From: Lachnospiraceae bacterium
GTDB lineage: Bacteria; Bacillota; Clostridia; Lachnospirales; Lachnospiraceae
Assembly (NCBI GenBank): GCA_017446125.1
Contig: JAFSRL010000181.1
Coordinates: 1 to 5,194 of the forward strand
DNA length: 5,194 bases
Direction: 5' to 3'
Shown in pieces: positions 1 to 5,194 of this stretch. Both the position numbers and the translations under genes were made by a program. How positions within the stretch are numbered: the first letter of the stretch is position 1; every line of letters starts with the position of its first letter. The notes below the pieces were generated by a model. It ran no database searches. It was not told where the DNA came from and saw only the letters and a program-made list of their open reading frames with translations.

Positions 1-1
1 C

Positions 2-403
2 ACGGTCAGGGAAAACATCGAGGTCGGCGCCTACCTCTCGGACAAACCGCTGCCCTTAGAGGACATCATCAAAACCTTAGGGCTCTGGGAGCATCGCAAC
101 AAGCTCCCGAACCAGCTCAGTGGCGGACAGCAGCAGCGTACCGCGATCGGCAGAGCCATCATCAAGAACCCCGGGATCCTGCTCTGCGACGAGCCGACCG
201 GCGCACTCGATTCCAAAACGTCGTATGAAATCCTGGGACTCATCGAGGAAGTCAATAAAAAATACGAGAACACCATCGTCCTTGTGACGCACAACGACGA
301 AATCAAACGCATGGCGGACCAGGTCATCCGGCTGCGTGACGGACAAATCCGGCACAACGACCGCAACACGGACAAGCTCCTGGTCAAAGACCTGGAACTG
401 TAG
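2..403 (+). CDS. ABC transporter ATP-binding protein, MacB/LolD-like (5' partial)
   Basis: This is the C-terminal 133 residues of a cytoplasmic ATPase that would power the permease encoded just downstream. The start, Walker A and Q-loop lie before the window, and the family is usually about 225-250 residues long, so roughly 90-110 are missing. Visible in order are the TVRENIEVG segment typical of this group, the signature LSGGQQQR (116-139), Walker B ILLCDEP with its catalytic Glu (176-196), the D-loop GALD (200-211) and the H-loop His in LVTHND (His at 290-292). The LSGGQQQR and CDEPTGALD wording is characteristic of the LolD/MacB/FtsE-type family that pairs with FtsX-fold permeases. The ORF ends at TAG, 12 bases before the permease ATG and in the same frame, which supports co-transcription. 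The substrate cannot be read from the ATPase. No disrupted motif is seen in the visible part. Confidence 0.95.
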   Translation, partial: TVRENIEVGAYLSDKPLPLEDIIKTLGLWEHRNKLPNQLSGGQQQRTAIGRAIIKNPGILLCDEPTGALDSKTSYEILGLIEEVNKKYENTIVLVTHNDEIKRMADQVIRLRDGQIRHNDRNTDKLLVKDLEL

Positions 404-415
404 GGCGGTGCCGGC

Positions 416-2680
416 ATGAAGAACCCCTTATTCAAACGATATCAACGGGCACTCATCGCGGACGCGGGCAAGTACATCGCGCTCTTTTTGTTTATCGCGA
501 TTTTTATCGGCTTCACCTCCGGCTACATGGTGGCGAACCACAGCATCGTCATGGCGTTTGATGAGAGCTTTGAAAAATACAACATCGAGGACGGGCATTT
601 CATTCTGCGAAAGGAAGCGGATGACGCGTTAAAGGAATTTGTCACGTCCAAGGGTGTGACGCTTTATGACTTCAATTATAAGGACAAGGAGATTGGGGAG
701 GACACAATCCGCATCTACCCGAACAGGGAAAAGGTCAACCTGCCCTGCGTGATGGAGGGCCGCCTGGCCGAAGAGGAGGATGAGATTGTCATCGATCGTC
801 TCTACGGAGAAAACAATGAAGTAACGATTGGTGACGTGATGGAAATCGAGGGCAGGCAGTATACGGTGACGGGACTTGTGGCGCTGTCCGATTACACCGC
901 ACTCTTTAAGACGAATACCGACATGATGTTCAATGCCTCTCTTTTCTGCGTGGGACTCATGACAAGGGAAGGATACGAGGCGCTCGACAACAAGGGACTT
1001 GTCTACTGTACGGCGTACAAGTTCAACGACCCGCCCGCGGACGATGAGGAGGGGTGGGAGCGCAGCAACGAACTTGCCGCGGATCTTGATGACTACATCG
1101 ACAAGCGCAAGGACATGCGCGATGACGACCTCATCGAATTTGTTTCCAGTCAGGACAACCAGGCAATCCGGTTTACGCAGGAGGACTTCGGCGCGGACAT
1201 GACGATGATGGAGATGCTGCTCGTCATCGTCATGGCGGTGCTTGCCTTTATCTTTGCGGTGACAACCCAAAGCGACATTGAACGGGAGGCGGGCGCGATC
1301 GGCACCCTGCGCGCCTCGGGCTATACCCGCACGGAGATGCTCTTACACTATATGTTCCTGCCGCTCTTCATCACGGTGGTTGCGGCAGGTGTCGGAAACA
1401 TCGCCGGCTACACGAAGATGAAGGAGACAATGGCGGGGCTTTATTACCACAGCTATTCACTGCCCACGTATGTGACGAGGTGGAGTACGAAGGCGTTTTT
1501 GGAGACGACGCTCTTGCCCTGTGCGATTGTGTTTGTTGTGACCCTTTTGGTTTTGTTCCGGATGCTGAGGCTTCCGCCCTTAAAGTTCTTACGAAGGGAC
1601 CTGCGGACACAGAAGCAGGTGCATGACCTGCCTCTGGAGCACGGCGGGTTTCTGACCAGATTCCGCATCCGCATTCTGATCCAGAACCGCGCGTCGTATC
1701 TGGTGCTGGCATTCGGCATCTTCCTCGCGGTTGTGCTGTTGATGTTTGGGCTGATGTTCGGACCGGTGCTTACACGCTTCCGCGGCGTCATCATCGATTC
1801 GATGATTTGTGAGCGTCAGTATGTATTAAAGGAAGAAGTGGAGACTGCGGACAAGGACGCGGAAAAGTACTGCATGTATGCGTTGAAAAAAGAAGACGAC
1901 GAGGTCTCCGTGTACGGCATCGAAGAGGACAGCCGCTACCTGACGGGCATCGAGCTGCCGGATGTGCTAAACGCGGTCACGATTTCGAGTGCCTGCCGCG
2001 ACAAGTACGGTTTAAAGACCGGCGACCGGCTGCGCTTAAAGGTGCGCTACGGCAGCCGCTCCTTTGACTTTATTGTTGCCGGCATATTCGACTATGAATC
2101 GACGGTTGCAATCTATATGAAGAGAGCGCTGTTTAACCGGGTGTTCTTTTTGGAACAGGAATACTTCACCGGATATTTTTCCGACCGGATTCTGGAAGAC
2201 ATTCCGGAGGAGCAGGTACAGACCATCATCACCGAAGCGGACATGACGACCATCGCGGACCAGATGATGGACTCGCTGGGCGGCGTAATGGGAATGTTTT
2301 CCTATTTTGCGATGGCAATCTTTGCAATCGTGGTGTACATCCTTGCGAAGCTCATCGTGGACCGCAACTCGCATGCGATTTCGATGCTAAAGATTCTGGG
2401 CTACACCAACGGCGAGGTCGGAAGGCTGTATAACACCGCGACGGCGATTGTCGTTGTTTTCTCGCTCGTTGCATCACTGCCGTTTGCGAGAATTGCAATC
2501 AAGAATCTTCTGGGAATGTTTTTGTCGCGGATGAACGGTTATCTGCCGTTTTACATCGCGCCCCGGATTTACCTGTTCATCCCGGCGATCGGCATCGTGC
2601 TGTACGCGCTGGTACATCTTTTGCAGATGCGGCGCGTGCGGAAGATTCCGATGGGCGAGGCTTTAAAGAATGTGGAGTAG
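416..2680 (+). CDS. ABC transporter permease with two FtsX domains (MacB/LolCE-like)
   Basis: This 754-residue membrane subunit would partner the upstream ATPase. The layout is: one helix (about 20-40), a large extracellular acidic domain (about 41-265), a first FtsX block with helices near 268-288, 311-334 and 363-384, a further helix near 427-450, a second extracellular domain (about 455-620), and a second FtsX block with helices near 625-645, 667-690 and 715-735. The cytoplasmic coupling segments GTLRASGYTRTEM and SMLKILGYTNGEV, and the C-terminal MRRVRKIPMGEALKNVE, are typical of FtsX permeases. Duplicated FtsX domains in one chain match the large Gram-positive exporters of this fold. ATG 416 is the first possible start, since only four sense codons separate it from the preceding in-frame TAG. 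The next Met (residue 38) would cut helix 1. The upstream Shine-Dalgarno is weak (GGGCGG), suggesting translational coupling to the ATPase. Substrate unknown; lipids, peptides and drugs are all possible. Confidence 0.93.
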   Translation: MKNPLFKRYQRALIADAGKYIALFLFIAIFIGFTSGYMVANHSIVMAFDESFEKYNIEDGHFILRKEADDALKEFVTSKGVTLYDFNYKDKEIGEDTIRIYPNREKVNLPCVMEGRLAEEEDEIVIDRLYGENNEVTIGDVMEIEGRQYTVTGLVALSDYTALFKTNTDMMFNASLFCVGLMTREGYEALDNKGLVYCTAYKFNDPPADDEEGWERSNELAADLDDYIDKRKDMRDDDLIEFVSSQDNQAIRFTQEDFGADMTMMEMLLVIVMAVLAFIFAVTTQSDIEREAGAIGTLRASGYTRTEMLLHYMFLPLFITVVAAGVGNIAGYTKMKETMAGLYYHSYSLPTYVTRWSTKAFLETTLLPCAIVFVVTLLVLFRMLRLPPLKFLRRDLRTQKQVHDLPLEHGGFLTRFRIRILIQNRASYLVLAFGIFLAVVLLMFGLMFGPVLTRFRGVIIDSMICERQYVLKEEVETADKDAEKYCMYALKKEDDEVSVYGIEEDSRYLTGIELPDVLNAVTISSACRDKYGLKTGDRLRLKVRYGSRSFDFIVAGIFDYESTVAIYMKRALFNRVFFLEQEYFTGYFSDRILEDIPEEQVQTIITEADMTTIADQMMDSLGGVMGMFSYFAMAIFAIVVYILAKLIVDRNSHAISMLKILGYTNGEVGRLYNTATAIVVVFSLVASLPFARIAIKNLLGMFLSRMNGYLPFYIAPRIYLFIPAIGIVLYALVHLLQMRRVRKIPMGEALKNVE
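2674..2677 (+). promoter_or_regulatory. Ribosome binding site for the MMPL fragment, inside the permease end
   Basis: GGAG lies in the last codons of the permease gene, nine bases before ATG 2687. It supports initiation at that ATG rather than read-through from the permease, and implies that permease translation exposes or feeds the site. Confidence 0.5.
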
Positions 2681-2686
2681 AACGCT

Positions 2687-3223
2687 ATGACAAATGCGCA
2701 GGTCGGCAGCGAAGCGCTGAAAAATGATTTTGAAATCGGGACCTTTTACGTGGGTCTTTACGACATCGGCGTGAGCAGCGCCGGAAGCTACGAGATGCAT
2801 GAACAGATTGAGAACGTTGAAGGCGTGCAGGGCGTGCTCAGCATGGACTCCGTCTTAGGTCCCACAATTCCGATGGAGTTTCTTGCCGGAACGGACAATG
2901 CGCAGGGCGTCAGCGACGACGCAATGGATTTGCTTGTGAGCGATCACTATAAGCTGATGCTGATTGCGACGGAGTATGAGGCGGGCACAAAGGAAATCAA
3001 CAACCAGATGGATGAGATTCTTGCCGTGATGCAGCGCTATGACGCGGCGGCGCTTCTTACGGGGGAAGCACCGTTGCGGCGCGTTCGGCAGGAGAAAATC
3101 AGGATGTACGGCGGCATCGCCGCGGCGGTCATTGCCGTTGCTGCAATCATCGCAATCGTGTTTGGAATGCGGCGCAGAAAAGATAAGCACCTGCGCGATG
3201 CGCAAGAAAGGAAGGAGCAATGA
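2687..3223 (+). CDS. Truncated MMPL/RND-type porter-domain fragment with a C-terminal membrane helix (possible decayed gene)
   Basis: Residues 1-130 of this 178-residue ORF resemble the first extracellular porter region of clostridial MMPL-family transporters: NAQVGSEALKNDFEIGTFYV, IENVEGVQGVLSMDSVLGPTIP, DLLVSDHYKLMLIATEYEAG, then MQRYDAAALLTGEAPL. In full MMPL proteins (about 700 residues or more) this region follows an N-terminal helix and continues into a multi-helix core. Here the first helix is absent, no signal peptide is present, and after GEAPL the sequence jumps to RRVRQEKIR, one hydrophobic helix (about residues 142-161) and a very basic tail (RRRKDKHLR). The ORF begins six bases after the permease stop, in the same frame, with GGAG at 2674-2677 as a likely ribosome site, and it overlaps the next gene by ATGA. 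It may be a deletion relic kept open by coupling, or a genuinely reduced membrane protein. The family assignment comes from remembered sequence patterns, not a search. Confidence 0.7.
   Translation: MTNAQVGSEALKNDFEIGTFYVGLYDIGVSSAGSYEMHEQIENVEGVQGVLSMDSVLGPTIPMEFLAGTDNAQGVSDDAMDLLVSDHYKLMLIATEYEAGTKEINNQMDEILAVMQRYDAAALLTGEAPLRRVRQEKIRMYGGIAAAVIAVAAIIAIVFGMRRRKDKHLRDAQERKEQ
3207..3217 (+). promoter_or_regulatory. Ribosome binding site for the lipoprotein gene
   Basis: The purine run AAAGGAAGGAG precedes ATG 3220. AAAGGA sits seven bases from the start, a normal spacing. The second AAGGAG is only two bases away and is less likely to be used. Together with the ATGA stop/start overlap at 3220-3223 it fixes the start and suggests translational coupling with the preceding ORF. 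Confidence 0.65.
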
Positions 3224-5194
3224 AGAAGAGGGCGGTTTGTCTTTGGCTTGCCGGGGTGCTCTTAATGGGGACAACGGGCTGCGGCGGAACGGATCCGTCG
3301 TTTGATGCGACGCGCGCAAACAGCGCCTACGGGGATGCCACGGCACAGCAGGCTGCGGAAGCGGACGCGCTGGAAAAAGCAATCGGGCAGGCGGCGCAGA
3401 AAGCCTCCGTGCGCACGGGCGAGGATGACGCGGACAAGGAAGAGACCGTCTATGTGGTTGCGGATGCGACAGGCGCCACCGACCGCATAATCGTGAGCAA
3501 CTGGTTAAAGAATTATGACGGGACGGATGAGGTGAAGGACGTCACGACATTAAAAAACATCGAGAACGTGAAGGGCATGGAAGCGTATGATGCCGCGGAA
3601 AAGGATCTTCTGACATGGAAGAGCGGCGGGCGTGACATTTATTATCGAGGGACCACGGAAGAAGCGCTGCCGTTTTCCGTGAAGGTGACGTATTTTCTGG
3701 AGGGGAAGGAAGTGAGCCCTGAGGAGATTGCCGGAAAGCACGGGAACGTGAAAATCCGTTTTGATTACGAAAACTTTGCCACGAAAAAGGTGACGATCAA
3801 TGATGCGGAGGAGGAGGTCTACACACCGTTTCTGATGATGAGCGCACTGATCTTGGATGCGGATAAGTTCCGCGGCGTGAAGGTGGAAAACGGCGAGGTG
3901 ACTTCGGACGCGGACCGTTATACCATTGTGGGCTATGCGCTCCCGGGGCTGGAGTCATCCCTGAACATCACGGACGAACAGCTTGCGGACATGGAGATGG
4001 AGCGGGGGGACAGTGAGATTCCGGATTTCGTGGAGATCAGTGCGTACACGGAAGGGTTCGAGCTGGGCATGACCTTGACCGTTGTGACGACAAATGCGCT
4101 GGATCTTCTGGGAACGGATTTATATGAGAGCGAAAAACTCGATGACCTGAAAACGGATATGGACGATCTTTCCGACGGATCCACGGAGCTTGTGGACGGT
4201 GTGAAGGAGTTGAAGGACGGCACGACGGAATTCAAGGATGGCGGAAAGGAGTTAAAGGACGGCGTCATTGAATTGAAGGACGGCGTGAAGGATTTAAAGG
4301 ACGGAACGAAGGACTTTAAGGACGGCGCGCTGAGCTTAAAGGACGGTGTGAAGGAATACACGGACGGTGTCAATCAGATGGCGGACGGCATCACCACGGT
4401 CTCCGGCGCAATCGACCAGGTCAAGACCGGCGCGGAGGCACTCGCCGCCGGAATCAATTCGTTAAAGAGCGGGATTGATTCCACCGTGACAAGCCTGGAG
4501 CAGCTAAAGGCCGCCAATGAACTCGCGATTCAGATTTTAACCGCGCTGGGTGTCGACGACCCCGGCACCGGCATCCGCCAACAGTCCGTACGCCCGGGAA
4601 TGATGATGGCCGCCCCGCCGGAGGAGGTGTTGGAGGGGGAGACGACAGAGGAAGATTCTGAGACTGAGGGAGAGACCACGGAGGAGGCATCCACCACACA
4701 AGACACCTCATCAGTCGGCTCCGCCGACAGCTTCCCCTCAAGGGGAAGCCAAACCGGGGATGCGGCAGAAGAAAACACTGGTGCTGAAGGAGATACCACA
4801 GGGGATAATTCTACCTCTGATGACAATACCAAAAAAGAAAACCTTCCCCTTGAGGAGAAGGTGTCGGCGAAGCCGACGGATGAGGTGTCTATAGAAGCTA
4901 CACCCGCAGCACCCCCCGCAGCACCCCTTCCCACCGAGGATCGCGTCACCTCCCGCTTCCGCCTCATGGCGGGGCAGGATATCCCGACCCTCATCAGGAT
5001 GCTTTCTAACTCCGCGACAAAAAATCAGGCAATTACCGAACTGGATAACAATCCGCAGGTGCAGGCGGTCATGCAAAGCATTTACCATCCGTCCGTGAGC
5101 AACCCTTCGGAACACTGCGACTCCGTATCCGACTGGGAGGCAAAATCCACGGGACATCGCACGCTTGAGGTGGAGGCGCTCATGGCACAGAATG
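3220..5194 (+). CDS. Secreted lipoprotein with Leu-x-x-Gly (KDG) heptad repeats, MMPL-associated family (3' partial)
   Basis: The frame is open from ATG 3220 to the window edge (658 codons, no stop). The N-terminus has a KKR n-region, a hydrophobic stretch and GTTGC, giving a plausible lipoprotein cleavage site before Cys21, so the protein should be anchored outside the membrane. Residues about 75-250 (ETVYVVADATG, IIVSNWLKNYDGTDEV, KVTYFLEGKEVSPEEIAG, GNVKIRFDYEN, YTIVGYALPGLES) match a conserved domain I recall from proteins encoded next to clostridial MMPL transporters. Residues 319-395 are eleven heptads of the DGVKELK type, as in YhgE/Pip and MMPL-associated proteins, and weaker heptads run on to about 425. 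An acidic Thr/Glu linker (about 466-565) contains an in-frame inverted repeat element. A non-repetitive C-terminal region follows and leaves the window. The start is supported by the signal sequence, AAAGGA at 3207-3212 and the ATGA overlap. Function unknown; a role as extracellular partner of the transporter is inferred. Confidence 0.88.
   Translation, partial: MKKRAVCLWLAGVLLMGTTGCGGTDPSFDATRANSAYGDATAQQAAEADALEKAIGQAAQKASVRTGEDDADKEETVYVVADATGATDRIIVSNWLKNYDGTDEVKDVTTLKNIENVKGMEAYDAAEKDLLTWKSGGRDIYYRGTTEEALPFSVKVTYFLEGKEVSPEEIAGKHGNVKIRFDYENFATKKVTINDAEEEVYTPFLMMSALILDADKFRGVKVENGEVTSDADRYTIVGYALPGLESSLNITDEQLADMEMERGDSEIPDFVEISAYTEGFELGMTLTVVTTNALDLLGTDLYESEKLDDLKTDMDDLSDGSTELVDGVKELKDGTTEFKDGGKELKDGVIELKDGVKDLKDGTKDFKDGALSLKDGVKEYTDGVNQMADGITTVSGAIDQVKTGAEALAAGINSLKSGIDSTVTSLEQLKAANELAIQILTALGVDDPGTGIRQQSVRPGMMMAAPPEEVLEGETTEEDSETEGETTEEASTTQDTSSVGSADSFPSRGSQTGDAAEENTGAEGDTTGDNSTSDDNTKKENLPLEEKVSAKPTDEVSIEATPAAPPAAPLPTEDRVTSRFRLMAGQDIPTLIRMLSNSATKNQAITELDNNPQVQAVMQSIYHPSVSNPSEHCDSVSDWEAKSTGHRTLEVEALMAQN
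4174..4404 (+). repeat. Eleven tandem 21-bp units encoding DG-x-x-x-[LFY]-x heptads
   Basis: GAC/GAT-GGN codons recur exactly every 21 bases at 4174, 4195, 4216, 4237, 4258, 4279, 4300, 4321, 4342, 4363 and 4384. Encoded units include DGSTELV, DGVKELK, DGTTEFK, DGGKELK, DGVIELK, DGVKDLK, DGTKDFK, DGALSLK, DGVKEYT, DGVNQMA and DGITTVS. The middle units share AAGGACGG-type junctions at DNA level, while the hydrophobic and Gly positions hold throughout, so the array looks both recently duplicated and selected as protein. This is the Leu-x-x-Gly heptad class known from YhgE/Pip and MMPL-linked proteins, thought to form an elongated extracellular structure. Looser Gly-spaced heptads continue to about 4485. 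Confidence 0.9.
4633..4800 (+). repeat. Imperfect repeats of an EGETT-coding linker motif
   Basis: Three 15-base stretches at 4633-4647, 4666-4680 and 4786-4800 encode EGETT, EGETT and EGDTT within an acidic, Thr-rich linker. The first two are 33 bases apart. The third lies between the two inverted repeat arms, which suggests that the arms' interior is partly native linker rather than wholly foreign DNA. Confidence 0.5.
4701..4748 (+). repeat. Left arm of an in-frame inverted, hairpin-forming repeat element
   Basis: This arm matches the reverse complement of 4843-4890 at 44 of 48 positions. It holds two hairpins of its own: GTCGGC-TCC-GCCGAC at 4714-4728 (6-bp perfect stem) and GCTTCCCC-TCAA-GGGGAAGC at 4730-4749 (8-bp perfect stem). 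The motif CCTCATC-GTCGGC-CTTCCCCTCAAGGGGAAG resembles an interspersed palindromic repeat I associate with clostridial genomes; copy number here cannot be checked. It is translated in frame as TSSVGSADSFPSRGS within the lipoprotein linker and adds no stop or frameshift. Confidence 0.75.
4843..4890 (-). repeat. Right arm of the in-frame inverted repeat element
   Basis: Read on the minus strand, this arm begins AGACACCTCATCCGTCGGC and differs from the left arm at only four positions. Its own hairpins are CCTTCCCC-TTGA-GGAGAAGG at 4842-4861 (one mismatch) and the perfect GTCGGC-GAA-GCCGAC at 4863-4877. In the lipoprotein frame it reads LPLEEKVSAKPTDEVS, again with no stop. A 94-base spacer (4749-4842) separates the arms. 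No clear target-site duplication is seen outside 4701 or 4890. Confidence 0.75.
4903..4925 (+). repeat. Short direct repeat coding for PAAPPAAP
   Basis: CCCGCAGCACC occurs twice, at 4903-4913 and 4915-4925 (12-base period). It gives an Ala/Pro-rich hinge that closes the acidic linker before the next folded-looking region. Probably slippage-prone coding sequence with no separate function. Confidence 0.6.

Noticed and set aside
404..415. Promoter or regulatory site between ATPase and permease
   Set aside because: Only 12 bases separate the genes, too short for an independent promoter. Nothing beyond a weak purine-rich ribosome site is visible.
629..1270. Minus-strand ORF of 213 residues inside the permease gene
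   Set aside because: His/Arg/Val-rich shadow composition opposite a clear membrane protein gene, with no recognisable domain.
2855..3382. Minus-strand ORF of 175 residues spanning the MMPL fragment and lipoprotein start
   Set aside because: Pro/Arg-rich translation, antisense to two overlapping plus-strand genes with proper start signals.
3302..3490. Small plus-strand ORF of 62 residues
   Set aside because: Arg/Lys/Pro-rich out-of-frame translation within the lipoprotein gene, with no ribosome site and no supporting domain.
3933..4373. Minus-strand ORF coding for a Ser/Pro/Phe repeat protein
   Set aside because: It is the antisense shadow of the 21-bp heptad array. Its apparent repeats come from the plus-strand units, and the plus frame has a signal peptide, a ribosome site and a conserved domain.
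4701..4890. Rho-independent terminator
   Set aside because: The GC-rich hairpins are strong but lie inside an open coding frame, have no following U-tract, and occur as an inverted pair typical of an interspersed repeat.
4530..4994. Minus-strand ORF of 154 residues across the linker
   Set aside because: It lies wholly opposite the lipoprotein frame in low-complexity sequence and the inverted repeat arms, which tend to stay open on both strands. No convincing start context or domain.

Overview
The window reads as one tightly packed, single-direction (+) operon segment from a Gram-positive, probably clostridial (Lachnospiraceae-like) bacterium. The base composition is moderately G+C rich. The taxon guess is inference. 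It rests on the gene set (MacB/LolD-type ABC exporter, MMPL-type porter, and a secreted protein with Leu-x-x-Gly heptads), on the lipoprotein signal, and on a palindromic repeat of a type I associate with Clostridia. No rRNA, tRNA, CRISPR array, promoter or Rho-independent terminator is visible. The largest gap between genes is 12 bases.

Layout. Positions 1-403 hold the C-terminal half of an ABC transporter ATPase whose start lies upstream of the window. Positions 416-2680 hold its FtsX/MacB-like permease, with two FtsX domains and about eight membrane segments. Positions 2687-3223 hold a short ORF that looks like the first extracellular porter region of an MMPL/RND-family transporter. It lacks the usual N-terminal membrane helix and the transmembrane core, and is joined to an unrelated-looking single helix plus basic tail. 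From 3220 to the right edge runs a large, unfinished lipoprotein gene of a family usually seen beside MMPL transporters. It has a conserved N-terminal domain, a very regular array of seven-residue KDG-type repeats, an acidic Thr/Glu linker and a further C-terminal region. The first three reading frames share one frame and are separated only by single TAG stops and 2-4 sense codons. The third and fourth overlap by ATGA.

How the genes may work together. The ATPase and permease form a mechanotransmission-type ABC complex that exports or extracts a substrate at the outer face of the membrane. The lipoprotein would sit outside the membrane beside it. The full-length MMPL pump that normally accompanies this lipoprotein family appears to have been reduced to a fragment here. 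The locus may therefore be either an ABC-lipoprotein system that has lost its MMPL partner or one that keeps a stand-alone porter piece.

The most unusual DNA feature is a pair of inverted, hairpin-forming repeat arms (4701-4748 and 4843-4890, 44 of 48 positions matching). They lie inside the lipoprotein gene and are translated in frame as part of its linker, with no interruption of the reading frame.
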